Of a stretch of 64,000 nucleotides of DNA, positions 1-11,803 are shown in pieces. The notes below the pieces were generated by a model. The model was not told the DNA's origin. It ran no database searches and worked only from the letters and a program-made list of their open reading frames with translations. How positions within the stretch are numbered: position 1 is the first letter of the stretch; each line of letters starts with the position of its first letter. The position numbers were made by a program, and so were the translations under genes. This DNA is from Chromobacterium alkanivorans. Lineage in GTDB: Bacteria; Pseudomonadota; Gammaproteobacteria; Burkholderiales; Chromobacteriaceae. Where the stretch lies: assembly GCF_016937655.1 (NCBI RefSeq), contig NZ_JAFHKL010000007.1, forward strand, positions 62,001-126,000, written 5' to 3'.

Positions 1-54
1 CTCTTCCAGACGGTCGGCCAGTTGCGCCAGTTTGGCCGCAATTGACGCTTTCAT
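1..54 (-). CDS. prfA: Peptide chain release factor 1, N-terminal 18 codons only
   Basis: The first residues on the minus strand read [18 protein letters not shown], the characteristic start of bacterial release factor RF1, which ends translation at UAA and UAG. The gene runs off the window. Its ATG shares one base with the hemA stop codon (TAATG), so the two are translationally coupled. hemA-prfA is a common proteobacterial arrangement, which supports the assignment despite the short stretch visible. Confidence 0.8.
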   Translation of the reverse strand, partial: MKASIAAKLAQLADRLEE

Positions 55-1307
55 TACGACTCCGGGTGTAAACGATAAAGACGCGCCACGGCTTCCACCT
101 GCGCGTCGTGCTCCGCGCCGCGCCCGGACGACAAGGCCCGGGTGGGGGGATGCATCAATTTATTGGTCAGTTGCACCGACAGGGTTTCCAGCACCTTCTC
201 CGGCGCTTCGCCGCGCGCCAGTTGCTTGAGCGCGGCCTCGAGCGCTGTGCGGCGCAGCCGGTCGGCGTCGTCGCGCAGCGCGCGGATCAAGGGCACGGTT
301 TCGCGCTTTTTCAGCCAGTCGCTGAATTCGCAGACCCGCGCCTGGATGATGGTTTCGGCCTCCGCGGCCGCGCTCTGCCGCGCTTCCTTGCCCACTTCCA
401 CCACGCTGGCGATGTCGTCGACGCTGTACAGGAACACGTCGGCCAGCTTGCCCACTTCCACTTCGATGTCGCGCGGCACCGCCAGGTCCAGCATAAAGAT
501 GGGGCGGTGGCGGCGCGCCTTGATCGCGCGCTCCACCATGCCCTTGCCGATGATGGGCAACTGGCTGGCGGTGGAGGTGACCAGCACGTCGTAGCGCGGC
601 AGGATGTCCGGCAGCTCGGCGAGGGTGACGGCGTTGCCGCCGAACTGCTCCGCCAGCCGCTGGCCGCGCTCCAGCGTGCGGTTGGCCACGGTGATACAGG
701 AAGGGTTGCGCGCGGCGAAGTGGGTGGCCACCAGTTCTATCATCTCGCCCGCGCCGACGAACAGAATGTTCAGTTCGCCTATGGTGGGGAAGATCTGCTC
801 GGCCAGCTTGACCGCCGCCGCCGACATCGACACCGAACTGGCGCCCACCGCGGTGTTGGAGCGCACTTCCTTGGCCACGGCGAAGGTGCGCTGGAACAGG
901 CCGTTGAGCAGGGTGCCCATGGTGCCGGCGTGCTCGGCGCTGCGCACCGCGTCCTTCAACTGGCCCAGGATCTGGGTCTCGCCCAGCACCATGGAGTCCA
1001 GGCCGGAGGCTACGCGGAAAGCGTGGCGCGCGGCGTTGGCCTCGTCCAGCTGATACAGATAGGGCTGCATCTCCGCCAGCGCCAGGCCGTGGAATTTGGC
1101 CAGCCAGCTGAGCGCCGCCTGCGGGTCGCCGCCGGTGCAATAGATCTCGGTGCGGTTACAGGTGGAGACGATGGCGGCTTCGCGCGCCGCGTGCGAGCTG
1201 ACCAGGCTGTCCAGCGCCTTGGGCAACACCTCCGCAGGAAAAGCCAGCTTTTCCCGGATGGAGAGCGGTGCGGTATGGTGGTTCAAACCAAGGGCGAACA
1301 GATGCAT
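54..1307 (-). CDS. hemA: Glutamyl-tRNA reductase
   Basis: First committed step of C5-pathway tetrapyrrole synthesis: NADPH reduces the glutamate of glutamyl-tRNA(Glu) to glutamate-1-semialdehyde in the cytosol. The 417-residue length is normal. The N-terminal catalytic domain opens [14 protein letters not shown] and carries the nucleophile Cys50 in [20 protein letters not shown] follows, then a Rossmann NADPH-binding segment around residues 180-210 (ILFVGAGEM) and a C-terminal helical dimerisation domain ending near LMHPPTRAL. The gene overlaps prfA by one base and is divergent from pdxH. No regulatory leader was recognised in the 217-bp divergent region. Confidence 0.97.
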   Translation of the reverse strand: MHLFALGLNHHTAPLSIREKLAFPAEVLPKALDSLVSSHAAREAAIVSTCNRTEIYCTGGDPQAALSWLAKFHGLALAEMQPYLYQLDEANAARHAFRVASGLDSMVLGETQILGQLKDAVRSAEHAGTMGTLLNGLFQRTFAVAKEVRSNTAVGASSVSMSAAAVKLAEQIFPTIGELNILFVGAGEMIELVATHFAARNPSCITVANRTLERGQRLAEQFGGNAVTLAELPDILPRYDVLVTSTASQLPIIGKGMVERAIKARRHRPIFMLDLAVPRDIEVEVGKLADVFLYSVDDIASVVEVGKEARQSAAAEAETIIQARVCEFSDWLKKRETVPLIRALRDDADRLRRTALEAALKQLARGEAPEKVLETLSVQLTNKLMHPPTRALSSGRGAEHDAQVEAVARLYRLHPES

Positions 1308-1524
1308 GGGCGGATAAGCCGCGGAAAGAAATGGGGTATTTTAGCCTAACTTGAACCGCAAGTCCTGCGCCGCGGCGGCAAGCCGCGCCGGCCCATGGCC
1401 AGCGCCTTATATGACATAGCAGAATCCGGCGCCGCGCGCCGTCCAAAATAGCGCTCTTCTTGCGCAAACTCCTATATGGCCCAAGCGGAGCTGGCATAAG
1501 ATAAGCCCCATCAAGGAGGACGAA

Positions 1525-2166
1525 ATGTCGCTGAACCTCGCAGACATCCGCAAGGATTTTTCCAAGAAAGAATTGTCGCCGGAGGAGTGCCTGCCGGACC
1601 CGCTGGCCCAGCTGGAAAGCTGGCTGAACCAGGCCATCTCCGCCCAGGTGCCGGAGCCCACGGCGATGAACCTGGCCACGGCTGGGGCGGACGGCCGCCC
1701 CGCCTCGCGCATCGTGCTGCTCAAGGGGGTGGAGGACGGCCAGCTGCTGTTCTACACCAATTATCTGAGCCGCAAGGGCCGCCAGTTGAACGACAACCCC
1801 TATGTGGCGCTGACCTTCTTCTGGCCGGAGCTGGAGCGGCAGATCCGCATCGAGGGCCGCGCGGCCCAGGTGGCGCCGGAAGTCTCGGACGCCTATTTCG
1901 CCAGCCGCCCCTACACCAGCCGCGTCGGGGCCTGGGCCAGCGAACAGAGCAGCGAAATCGGCTCCAAGAGCGTGCTGGTGTCGCGGGCGGCTATGTTCGG
2001 GGTCAAGCACCCGCTGAACGTGCCGCGGCCGCCGCACTGGGGCGGCTACGCGGTGACGCCGGACCGGCTGGAGTTCTGGCAGGGCCGCCCCAGCCGGCTG
2101 CATGACCGGGTGCAGTATTCCCTGCTGGAAGACGGCGGCTGGAAGATCGCTCGGCTGGCGCCCTGA
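1525..2166 (+). CDS. pdxH: Pyridoxamine/pyridoxine 5'-phosphate oxidase
   Basis: FMN-dependent enzyme that oxidises pyridoxine or pyridoxamine 5'-phosphate to pyridoxal 5'-phosphate, the last step of vitamin B6 synthesis and salvage. At 213 residues it has the usual length. Family motifs are intact: RIVLLKG and [10 protein letters not shown] in the FMN region, ASEQSS in the middle, and EFWQG...RLHDR near the C-terminus that contacts FMN and substrate. The start is fixed by a strong ribosome site, AAGGAGG, 6 bases before ATG. It stands alone, divergent from hemA, with a terminator about 125 bp downstream. Confidence 0.97.
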   Translation: MSLNLADIRKDFSKKELSPEECLPDPLAQLESWLNQAISAQVPEPTAMNLATAGADGRPASRIVLLKGVEDGQLLFYTNYLSRKGRQLNDNPYVALTFFWPELERQIRIEGRAAQVAPEVSDAYFASRPYTSRVGAWASEQSSEIGSKSVLVSRAAMFGVKHPLNVPRPPHWGGYAVTPDRLEFWQGRPSRLHDRVQYSLLEDGGWKIARLAP

Positions 2167-2290
2167 GCCCGCCCGGGTGAGAACAACTCATTGATATCAT
2201 GCGCTTTACGCATATTCAAAAAACCGCAACCATCTCAAATTAGACAGTTTGTCCGCTTTTATAGCGATTTGGATGTTGCCGCATCACAAC

Positions 2291-2320
2291 AAGCCGCATC
2301 GGGATGGTGCGGCTTTTCAT
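2291..2320 (+). terminator. Rho-independent terminator downstream of pdxH
   Basis: AAGCCGCA pairs with TGCGGCTT across a short loop and is followed by TTTTC. It lies about 125 bp after the pdxH stop codon. Fold seen by eye only. Confidence 0.7.
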
Positions 2321-2559
2321 TTTCTTGATGTTTCCCTCTCTTCTCCTTGTCTACCAAGGATTCGACGCCCCGCTTTGATTTTGGTCATGCCCGTCGCCGG
2401 CAATCGCCAGGCAACTGGCACTTAGAACAGATGCATATCAAGGCGGAAAAACCAATACATAATTTATGCATTTGGCAAGTGGTCGTCAGAACAAACCAAG
2501 CCAACGTCCTCTGATTTCAGCAATTCCTTTCCCATGCTCAGAGCGACGTCCCATGTCGG

Positions 2560-4237
<1,678 letters not shown>

Positions 4238-4332
4238 TGACCGTCTGACGGCGCGGCCGTGACGGCCCGCGCCGCTTCTCCCATCCGCCGGCCATGGCCC
4301 GTCCATGGCCGGCATCGCTCAGGAATTCCGGA

Positions 4333-5586
4333 ATGCTCACTCTCAAACCGAGTCTCGTCGCGCTCTTGGCCGCCACCAGCCTGGCCGGCGCCGCCCAGGC
4401 CGCCCCGGTGTGGATTTCCATCGGCGACGACGCCTATCAATTGCTGCAACAGGTCAGCCCGAAAAGCCTCAGCCAGGAAAGCCGCCAGTTGGCGGTGAGC
4501 GCGCTGCCGGCCGGCGTGTCCGCCAAGGGCGTGGCCACCGAGAAAGTCCACCTGGTGCAAGTGGACGACAGCGTGCTGCCGCAATTGTCGGACGCCATCC
4601 ACCACAGCCTGCGCCATTGCGGCGGCTTCATCGTGCACAAGGATCTGCAGGACGCGCGCACCGCGCTGAAGGCCCCGGTGGCCAGCGCGCTGCTGCCCAG
4701 CTACCAGATCAACGACCAGGCCGTCGTCAACAAGCTGCTGCCGCAGCTGCAGGACAGCAACATCCTCGGCACCATCCAGTCGCTGTCCAACTACCAGAAC
4801 CGCTTCTACACCACCAGCCACGGCGTCAACGCCTCCAACTGGATCGCCAGCCAATGGCGGCAGCTGGCCGCCGGCCGCGGCGATGTGACCGTGGAGCAGT
4901 TCGCCCACAGCGCCTGGCCGCAAAAATCGGTGATCCTCACCATCAAGGGCAAGGACAACGCCGCCGAAACCCTGGTGCTGGGCGGCCACCTGGACTCCAC
5001 CGTGGGCAACGGCACCGGCGAAACCAGCCGCGCGCCGGGCGCCGACGACGACGCTTCCGGCATCGCCAGCCTGACCGAGGTGATCCGCGTGCTGCTGGCC
5101 AACAACTACCAGCCGCGCCGCACCATCAAGTTCATGGCCTACGCCGCGGAAGAAGTGGGCCTGCGCGGCTCCTCCGACATCGCCAACCGCTACAAACAGC
5201 AGAAGGTCAACGTGGTGGGCGCCTTGCAGCTGGACATGACCAACTACCAGGGCAGCGCGGAAGACATCTTCCTGTTCACCGACTACACCAACGCGTCGCA
5301 GAACACCTTCCTCGCCAATCTGGCCAAGGCCTACCTGCCCAATCTGAAAGTGGGCTACAGCTCTTGCGGCTACGCGTGCTCCGACCACGCCTCCTGGCAC
5401 AAGAACGGCTACCCGGCGTCCTTCCCGTTCGAATCCGCCTTCAACCAGTCCAACCCCAATATCCACACCGTGCGCGACACCCTCGCCAGCGCCGGCAACC
5501 AGGCTCGCCACGCGCTGAAGTTCTCGCAACTGGCGCTGGCCTACGCGGTGGAACTGGGCAGCGACGGCCCGGCGGTCAAACGCTGA
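4333..5586 (+). CDS. Secreted M28 zinc aminopeptidase (leucyl aminopeptidase type)
   Basis: Exopeptidase that removes N-terminal, preferentially hydrophobic, residues using two zinc ions, like Vibrio proteolyticus aminopeptidase. I chose the start at 4333 because AGGAATTCC precedes it and the protein then begins with a clean signal peptide (MLTLKPSLVALLAATSLAGA). The spacing of the metal ligands matches the Vibrio enzyme: H219, D239 (ADDDASG), E273/E274 (AAEEVG), D301 (QLDMTN), and His in SDHASWHK. The CGYAC pair matches its disulfide. The region between the signal and the catalytic domain (about residues 25-160) is probably an inhibitory propeptide. A terminator follows directly. Confidence 0.93.
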   Translation: MLTLKPSLVALLAATSLAGAAQAAPVWISIGDDAYQLLQQVSPKSLSQESRQLAVSALPAGVSAKGVATEKVHLVQVDDSVLPQLSDAIHHSLRHCGGFIVHKDLQDARTALKAPVASALLPSYQINDQAVVNKLLPQLQDSNILGTIQSLSNYQNRFYTTSHGVNASNWIASQWRQLAAGRGDVTVEQFAHSAWPQKSVILTIKGKDNAAETLVLGGHLDSTVGNGTGETSRAPGADDDASGIASLTEVIRVLLANNYQPRRTIKFMAYAAEEVGLRGSSDIANRYKQQKVNVVGALQLDMTNYQGSAEDIFLFTDYTNASQNTFLANLAKAYLPNLKVGYSSCGYACSDHASWHKNGYPASFPFESAFNQSNPNIHTVRDTLASAGNQARHALKFSQLALAYAVELGSDGPAVKR

Positions 5587-5609
5587 GCCCAAGCCCTCGC
5601 CTGAATGCG

Positions 5610-5635
5610 CCCACCCCCTTGCGGGGTGGGTTTTT
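5610..5635 (+). terminator. Rho-independent terminator after the aminopeptidase gene
   Basis: CCCACCCC and GGGGTGGG form a hairpin followed directly by TTTTT, 24 bases after the stop codon. Confidence 0.85.
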
Positions 5636-5662
5636 CATTGTGGAATACGCGATGAAGCGGTT

Positions 5663-6130
5663 TTAAACGCCGGCCTCGCGCCGCATGTCCACATGCGGAA
5701 TGCCGCCGTCGTCGTAAGGCTCGGACACCACGCGAAAGCCGAAACTCTCGTACAAGGCCTGCGCGTCGGTCTGCGCCGACAACATGATGGCCGCCTGCGG
5801 AAAATGCGCGCGGCACTGCGCCACCGCCTGCGCCAGCAGCGCCTTGCCCAAGCCCTGGCCGCGCGCCTCCGGCGCCACCACCACCCGGCCTATCGCCGCC
5901 GCGTCCGGGTATTTCTCCGCCGGCGCGATCAAGCGCGCATAGGCCAGCAACCGGCCGCCGTCGTCGTGGCCGGACAAGTGCAGACAGTGCAGATCCACGC
6001 CGTCCACATCGCCGTAAATCGACTGCTGCTCCACCACGAACACCTGGTCGCGCAGCTGCAAGGCCCGATACAGCGCCAGCGGCGTAAAACCATCGAAACG
6101 GTGGCAGTGCCACGCAACTCGGTTTGCCAT
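5663..6130 (-). CDS. ElaA-family GNAT N-acetyltransferase
   Basis: 155-residue GCN5-related acetyltransferase of the ElaA type. N-terminal LRDQVFVVEQQ is typical of ElaA, and the acetyl-CoA site appears as GRVVVAPEARGQGLGKALL near residues 80-100. The C-terminal half includes AQTDAQALYESFGF, another GNAT signature. The start was set at MANRV because AGAGGAAT lies just upstream; longer reading upstream lacks such a site. Substrate unknown. It is convergent with the aminopeptidase gene and divergent from parC. Confidence 0.85.
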   Translation of the reverse strand: MANRVAWHCHRFDGFTPLALYRALQLRDQVFVVEQQSIYGDVDGVDLHCLHLSGHDDGGRLLAYARLIAPAEKYPDAAAIGRVVVAPEARGQGLGKALLAQAVAQCRAHFPQAAIMLSAQTDAQALYESFGFRVVSEPYDDGGIPHVDMRREAGV

Positions 6131-6296
6131 AGTAGAATTCCTCTGAACTGATTCATTATCATCGGCCGGCTTGCGGCGCTTCCGGGCCAAGCTTACGACA
6201 AGGCGTCCTCGCCAGCTATAACCGTGAGGACAGGCTTTGCCGTGGCGCAAACGCCGGCCGATGAACGCTAACCGATTCAACTCCTGCCTTGCCCAT

Positions 6297-8669
6297 ATGA
6301 ACGATAACGACGATCTGTTTGCCGAGACTAAGCCGGACGGCGCCGCCGCCCTGACCCCGCCGCCGCCCACTCCTCCCGCGGCGGACGCCGACGACGGCGA
6401 GTGGATTCCGCTGGACCTGTACGCCGAGCGCGCCTACCTGGAATACGCGATGAGCGTGGTCAAGGGCCGCGCGCTGCCGGAAGTGGCCGACGGCCAGAAA
6501 CCGGTGCAGCGCCGCATCCTGTACGCGATGCGCGACATGGGCCTGGCCCACGGCGCCAAGCCGGTGAAATCCGCGCGCGTGGTCGGCGAAATCCTGGGTA
6601 AATACCACCCGCACGGCGACAGCTCCGCCTACGAGGCGCTGGTGCGCATGGCGCAGGACTTCACGCTGCGCTACCCCTTGATCGACGGCCAGGGCAACTT
6701 CGGCAGCCGCGACGGCGACGGCGCGGCGGCGATGCGCTACACCGAGGCGCGGCTGACGCCGATCGCCGATCTGCTGCTGTCGGAAATCGACATGGGCACC
6801 GTGGACTTCGTGCCCAATTACGACGGCGCCTTCGAAGAGCCGCGCTTGCTGCCGGCGCGCCTGCCCATGGTGCTGCTCAACGGCGCCTCCGGCATCGCCG
6901 TGGGTCTCGCCACCGAAATCCCGCCGCACAATCTGACCGAAGTGGCCCAAGCCTGCGTCGCGCTGCTGGACGATCCGGAACTGGACACCGCGGCGCTGAT
7001 GCAATACGTGCCCGGCCCGGACTTCCCCGGCGGCGGCCAGATCATCACCCCGGCCGAAGACATCCTCGCCGCCTATGAGAGCGGCCGCGGCAGCGTGCGC
7101 GTGCGCGCCAAATGGGAAGTGGAAAAGCTGGCGCGCGGCCAGTGGCGCGTGATCGTGTCCGAGCTGCCGCCCGGCTCCAGCGCGCAAAAAGTGCTGGCGG
7201 AAATCGAAGAAGCCACCAATCCCAAGGTCAAGACCGGCAAGAAGGCGCTGACTCAGGACCAGCAAAACCTGAAGAGCCTGATGCTGTCGCTGCTGGACCG
7301 CGTGCGCGACGAATCCGACAGCGAGTGCCCGGTGCGCCTGGTGTTCGAACCCAAATCCAGCCGCCAGGACCCGGACGAGTTCATCAACACCCTGCTGGCG
7401 CAGACCAGCCTGGAAGGCAACGCCTCGATGAACCTGGTGATGATAGGCCTGGACGGCCGCCCGGGTCAGAAAGGCCTCAAGCCCATTCTCAGCGAATGGC
7501 TGGACTTCCGCCGCACCACCGTCACCCGCCGCCTGCAGCACCGGCTGGCCCAGGTGGAAAAGCGCATCCACATCCTGGAAGGCCGGATGATCGCCTTCAT
7601 CCACATCGATGAAGTGATACGCGTGATCCGCGAATCCGACGAACCCAAGCCGGACCTGATCAAGGCCTTCGGCCTGACCGAGATCCAGGCCGAAGACATC
7701 CTGGAAATCCGCCTGCGCCAACTGGCGCGGCTGGAAGGCTTCAAGCTGGAGAAAGAGCTGTCCGATCTGCGCGAGGAGCGCGAAGGCCTACGCCACGTGC
7801 TGGACACCCCGGACGCGCTGCGCAGCATGATGCGCGAGGAAATCCAGGCCGACGCCGCCAAATACGGCGACAAGCGCCGCAGCGAGATCAAGACCGCCGA
7901 ACGCGCGGTGCTGACCCAGACCGTCGCCGACGAGCCGGTCACCATCATCCTGTCGCAGAAGGGCTGGATCCGCGCCCGCGTCGGTCACAACGTCGACCTC
8001 GCCGCGCTGGCCTTCAAGGACGGCGACGCGCTGCACACCGTGGTGGAAACCCGCACCGTGTGGTCGGTGATCGTGCTGGACAACAAGGGCCGCGCCTACA
8101 CCGTGGACCCGGCCGACGTGCCCACCGGCCGCGGCGACGGCGTGCCGGTGGCCTCGCTGGTGGACTTGCAGGACGGCGCCAAACCGGCGCAGATGCTGTC
8201 CGGCAAGGACGAGGCCCGCTTCGTCGTCGCCGGCTCCGGCGGCTACGGCTTCATCGCCAAGCTGGGCGACATGGCCGGCCGGGTCAAGGCCGGCAAGGCC
8301 TTCCTGACGCTGAACCCGGAGGAAGCCGTGCTGGCCCCGGCGCCGCTGCCGGCCGCCGGCATAGGCGAGGGCACCCAGTTGGTGGCCGCCGCCGACAACG
8401 GCCGGCTGCTGGCCTTCCCGGCCGCCGAGCTCAAGGAACTGGCCAAGGGCCGCGGCCTGATGCTGATGGCGGTGGAAGACGGCGAAGCCGTCACCGCCGT
8501 CGGCCTGGTCAACGGCGAAAAAGCGCTGCTGTCCACGCTGTCCGTGCGCGGCAAGGCCTCCGATGAAAAACTGGCGCTGGCGGAGTTCGCCGGCAAGCGC
8601 GGCAAGAAGGGCAAGCTGATGCCGAAGAAATGGAGCGTCAGCGCCATCAGCGAGCTGCCGACGACATGA
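6297..8669 (+). CDS. parC: DNA topoisomerase IV subunit A
   Basis: DNA-cleaving subunit of topoisomerase IV, which decatenates daughter chromosomes together with ParE (not in this window). The breakage-reunion domain contains [21 protein letters not shown] and the active tyrosine in AMRYTEARL (Y148 with this start). The serine of GDSS is the usual quinolone-resistance position and is the sensitive residue. The C-terminal part (about 530-790) looks like the beta-pinwheel DNA-wrapping domain. Compared with E. coli ParC there is a Pro/Ala-rich N-terminal extension of about 28 residues. Starts at 6261 and 6297 are both possible; neither has a clear ribosome site. The 3' end overlaps pilS by 4 bases. 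Confidence 0.95.
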   Translation: MNDNDDLFAETKPDGAAALTPPPPTPPAADADDGEWIPLDLYAERAYLEYAMSVVKGRALPEVADGQKPVQRRILYAMRDMGLAHGAKPVKSARVVGEILGKYHPHGDSSAYEALVRMAQDFTLRYPLIDGQGNFGSRDGDGAAAMRYTEARLTPIADLLLSEIDMGTVDFVPNYDGAFEEPRLLPARLPMVLLNGASGIAVGLATEIPPHNLTEVAQACVALLDDPELDTAALMQYVPGPDFPGGGQIITPAEDILAAYESGRGSVRVRAKWEVEKLARGQWRVIVSELPPGSSAQKVLAEIEEATNPKVKTGKKALTQDQQNLKSLMLSLLDRVRDESDSECPVRLVFEPKSSRQDPDEFINTLLAQTSLEGNASMNLVMIGLDGRPGQKGLKPILSEWLDFRRTTVTRRLQHRLAQVEKRIHILEGRMIAFIHIDEVIRVIRESDEPKPDLIKAFGLTEIQAEDILEIRLRQLARLEGFKLEKELSDLREEREGLRHVLDTPDALRSMMREEIQADAAKYGDKRRSEIKTAERAVLTQTVADEPVTIILSQKGWIRARVGHNVDLAALAFKDGDALHTVVETRTVWSVIVLDNKGRAYTVDPADVPTGRGDGVPVASLVDLQDGAKPAQMLSGKDEARFVVAGSGGYGFIAKLGDMAGRVKAGKAFLTLNPEEAVLAPAPLPAAGIGEGTQLVAAADNGRLLAFPAAELKELAKGRGLMLMAVEDGEAVTAVGLVNGEKALLSTLSVRGKASDEKLALAEFAGKRGKKGKLMPKKWSVSAISELPTT

Positions 8670-10219
8670 ACCGGGACCGCCCGCCGACGCCGTTGACCCC
8701 GCGCAGCGGGCTGGTCTTCATCAACAGTTTCCGGGCGGCGCTGCTGCTGGTGCTGCTGGCGATGTCGCTGTTCGCCAACCGCGAAGGCGAATCGCTGGTG
8801 GCCGGCGGCAAAGTCTTCTATCTGTGGAGCGGCGTTTACGCCGCGCTGATCGGCGCCTGGTTCCTGCTGCGCAACGGCCGGCTGGCCCACACCCTGCAGC
8901 TGACGCTGGCCATCGCCGCCGACATCGCGATGATCGTGCTGCTGATGGGCATCAACGACGGCGTGCGCAGCGGCTACGGCATCCTGCTCTTGCCCTATCT
9001 GGCGGTGGCCGGCCTGCTGTCCTCCGGCCGCTACGCGCTGTTCTACGCCTCCATCGCCACGCTGATCCTGCTGTCCTTCGTCGGCGTCGAGCAATACCTG
9101 GGCATAGGCCGCGGCTCGGATTTCTACTACTCCGCGCTGCTGGCCACCGCCGGCTTCATCACCTCCATCGTCACCTGGAAGCTGGGCCGGGTGGCGCGCG
9201 ACTCCGAAGCGCTGGCCACCCGCCGCGGCGGCGAGATCGCCAACCTCAACCGCCTGAACGAGCTGGTGCTGCAAAGCCAGCGCGACGCGGTGGTGGTGCT
9301 GGACCCGTCCGGCCTGCTGCGCCAGTTCAACAACCAGGCGGCGCGCTATTTCGGCGCCATGCGCCGCGGCCACGCCGTGCCCGAGCTGCTGCCGCTGGTG
9401 GAACGCTGGCGGCACAACGGCTGCCCGCCCAATCCCAGCTTCATCGACCGCAATATCCGCGGCCGCCAATTGGTGGGCCGCATGGTGCCGGTGCTGGTGG
9501 GCGACGACCACGCGCTCTTGCTGTTCATGCGCGACATGGCCGACATGGCGGAAGAGGGCAAACGCGTCAAGCTGGCGGCGCTGGGGCGGCTCACCGCCAA
9601 CATCGCCCATGAAATCCGCAACCCGCTGTCGGCGATCAACCACGCGGCCGACCTGCTGGCCGAAGACGAAACCGACCCGGCGCGCCAGCGGCTGATCCGC
9701 ATCGTCCAGGGCAACAGCAAGCGCATCAACCACATGGTGCAGGAAGTGCTGGCCTTGAACCGCCGCGACCGGATCAAGCCCGAGCCCATCCGGCTGCAAG
9801 CCTTCCTGGACGAGCTGCTGGACCACTTCGGCGTGGTGGAGGCCGCCGCCGCCGGCGCGATCTGCTGCGTCTACCAGGCGCAGGCCGCCGCGGTCCAGTT
9901 CGACCGCGGCCATTTCGGCCAGATTCTCAACAATCTGCTGGCCAACGCCTGGCGCTACTCCAGCAAGCAGCCGGGCGCGGTGCGCGTCGAAGTGGGCGAA
10001 GTGGAAAACCACCTGACCATCAAGGTGATGGACGATGGTCCCGGCATGAGCGAAGATGCCCAGGCCCGCTTGTTCGAACCCTTTTTCACCACGGAAAGCG
10101 CCGGCACCGGACTGGGGCTGTACATCGCGCGCGAACTGGCGGAAGCCAACGACGCGCGGCTGGACTACTGCCCGCCCGGCGGCGTGTTCCGTCTGATCTG
10201 TCACAAGGCTTATGGCTAA
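8666..10219 (+). CDS. pilS: Sensor histidine kinase of type IV pilus control
   Basis: Membrane sensor kinase, partner of PilR. The 517-residue product has a hydrophobic N-terminal region (about residues 15-175) with several membrane helices. A PAS-like segment follows (about 190-290), then the phospho-acceptor H315 in [10 protein letters not shown] and a HATPase domain with [18 protein letters not shown] and GTGLGLYIA motifs. The ATG lies inside the parC stop (ATGA overlap), so translation is probably coupled to parC. The 3' end overlaps pilR by 8 bases. The name follows from the partner and domain layout; NtrB-type kinases are the alternative. Confidence 0.88.
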   Translation: MNRDRPPTPLTPRSGLVFINSFRAALLLVLLAMSLFANREGESLVAGGKVFYLWSGVYAALIGAWFLLRNGRLAHTLQLTLAIAADIAMIVLLMGINDGVRSGYGILLLPYLAVAGLLSSGRYALFYASIATLILLSFVGVEQYLGIGRGSDFYYSALLATAGFITSIVTWKLGRVARDSEALATRRGGEIANLNRLNELVLQSQRDAVVVLDPSGLLRQFNNQAARYFGAMRRGHAVPELLPLVERWRHNGCPPNPSFIDRNIRGRQLVGRMVPVLVGDDHALLLFMRDMADMAEEGKRVKLAALGRLTANIAHEIRNPLSAINHAADLLAEDETDPARQRLIRIVQGNSKRINHMVQEVLALNRRDRIKPEPIRLQAFLDELLDHFGVVEAAAAGAICCVYQAQAAAVQFDRGHFGQILNNLLANAWRYSSKQPGAVRVEVGEVENHLTIKVMDDGPGMSEDAQARLFEPFFTTESAGTGLGLYIARELAEANDARLDYCPPGGVFRLICHKAYG

Positions 10220-11543
10220 ATCCTCCCTGCGCGTGCTGGTGATCGACGACGAACCGGACATCCGCGAACTGCTGGAACTGACCCTGATCAAGATGGGCCT
10301 GGACGTGGCCACCGCCGCCAGCGTCGGCGCCGCCAAGCTCAGCCTGAACAGCCAACCCTTCGACCTGGCGCTGACCGATATGCGGCTGCCGGACGGCGAG
10401 GGCATCGAAGTGGTGCGCCACATCGCCGAACAGGGCCTGGACGTGCCCATCGCGGTGATCACCGCCTACGGCAACACCGACAACGCGGTGCTGGCGATGA
10501 AGGCCGGCGCCTTCGACTACCTGCAAAAACCGGTCAGCCTGGCGCAATTGCGCAGCCTGGTGAAATCCGTGCTGCGCGTGGACAACGGCAAGGCCGAAGC
10601 CGCGGTGCGGCTGGACGGCGAATCGCCGGCGATCCAGGAAGCGCTGCGCCTGGTCGGCAAACTGGCGCGCAGCCAGGCCGCGGTCTACGTCAGCGGCGAA
10701 TCCGGCACCGGCAAGGAACAGGCGGCGCGGATGATACACGAGCACAGCGCGCGCGCCGAACGGCCGTTCATTCCGGTCAACTGCGGCGCCATCCCGGAAA
10801 CGCTGATGGAAAGCGAATTCTTCGGCTACCGCAAAGGCGCGTTCACCGGCGCCGACAACGACCGCGACGGCTTCTTCCAGCAAGCCAACGGCGGCACGCT
10901 GTTTCTGGACGAAGTGGCCGATCTGCCGCTGGCGATGCAGGTCAAGCTGCTGCGCGCGATTCAGGAAAAGAAAGTGCGCCGCCTGGGCAACGCCCAGGAA
11001 GAGGCGGTGGACGTGCGCATCATCTGCGCCACCCACAAGGACCTGGCGGCGCGGGTGGACGCCGGCAGCTTTCGCCAGGACCTGTATTACCGGCTGAACG
11101 TGCTGCCGCTGCGCATGCCGCCGCTGCGCGAGCTGCGCGAGGATCTGCCGCGCTACATCGCCAGCCTGCTGGAGCGCTTTTCTCCCGATGAAAAGCCGCG
11201 GCTGGCGCCGGCGGCGCTCAAGGCCTTGCTGGAATACAACTACCCGGGCAACTTCCGCGAACTGGAAAACATCCTGGAACGCGCGGTGGCGCTGGCCAGC
11301 GACGCCCGCATCGAATTGCGGGACCTGCAGCTGCTGCCGGGCGATCACGGCGGCCATGGCGACGGCGAAGCGCCGACCTGCGCCGACGGCGAGGCGCTGC
11401 AGGATTTTCTGGACCGGGTGGAGCGCGAGGCCATCCTCAAGGCGCTGGAAGGCACCCGCTTCAACCGCACCCAGGCCGCCAAGCAGCTGGGCGTCACCTT
11501 CCGCTCGATGCGCTACCGGATGGAAAGGCTGGGCATCAAGTAA
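10212..11543 (+). CDS. pilR: Sigma-54-dependent response regulator of type IV pilus genes
   Basis: NtrC-class activator. The receiver domain carries phospho-acceptor D56 in LALTDMRLPDGEG. The central AAA+ domain has Walker A GESGTGKE and the sigma-54 contact loop GAFTGA, both intact. The C-terminal Fis-type helix-turn-helix (NRTQAAKQLGVTFRSMRYRM) binds DNA. At 443 residues the length is normal. It overlaps pilS, so kinase and regulator form a unit. In relatives PilR activates the pilin gene pilA with RpoN; no pilin gene or sigma-54 promoter was seen here. Confidence 0.92.
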   Translation: MAKSSLRVLVIDDEPDIRELLELTLIKMGLDVATAASVGAAKLSLNSQPFDLALTDMRLPDGEGIEVVRHIAEQGLDVPIAVITAYGNTDNAVLAMKAGAFDYLQKPVSLAQLRSLVKSVLRVDNGKAEAAVRLDGESPAIQEALRLVGKLARSQAAVYVSGESGTGKEQAARMIHEHSARAERPFIPVNCGAIPETLMESEFFGYRKGAFTGADNDRDGFFQQANGGTLFLDEVADLPLAMQVKLLRAIQEKKVRRLGNAQEEAVDVRIICATHKDLAARVDAGSFRQDLYYRLNVLPLRMPPLRELREDLPRYIASLLERFSPDEKPRLAPAALKALLEYNYPGNFRELENILERAVALASDARIELRDLQLLPGDHGGHGDGEAPTCADGEALQDFLDRVEREAILKALEGTRFNRTQAAKQLGVTFRSMRYRMERLGIK

Positions 11544-11572
11544 AAGGCGGGGCCGACGCGCGCGAAACACGC

Positions 11573-11611
11573 TGTGGATAAGCACGGCGTTGCGCCAAAC
11601 CCTGTGGATAA
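11573..11611. promoter_or_regulatory. Pair of DnaA boxes after pilR
   Basis: Two perfect TGTGGATAA 9-mers at 11573-11581 and 11603-11611, same orientation, 30 bp apart, in the gap between pilR and a binding-protein gene. Match to the DnaA consensus is exact; function not shown. Confidence 0.6.
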
Positions 11612-11803
11612 GCCATATTCTCGCTTTTTGCCGGACCCTTGCCGGAAACCCGGGAAGCGCGGCCCCGCAATCGCTACAATGCGGCAGCCGCGATCCGCGC
11701 ATCAGGCGAGGCCGGACCCGGGCCAGCGGCTATAAAGAATCTATTCGGCGGCCGCGCCCAAGGGCGCCCGCCATTGCAAACACATCGACTTCGCTACCGG
11801 CCC

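Noticed and set aside
108-1349. Long open frame opposite hemA, and similar long frames opposite many other genes (for example 2675-4315, 6216-7721, 8243-10462, 60621-62975)
   Set aside because: These are antisense or shifted frames kept open by high G+C codon use. Their translations are repetitive in His, Arg, Ala and Gly, lack domains and ribosome sites, and lie over well-recognised genes.
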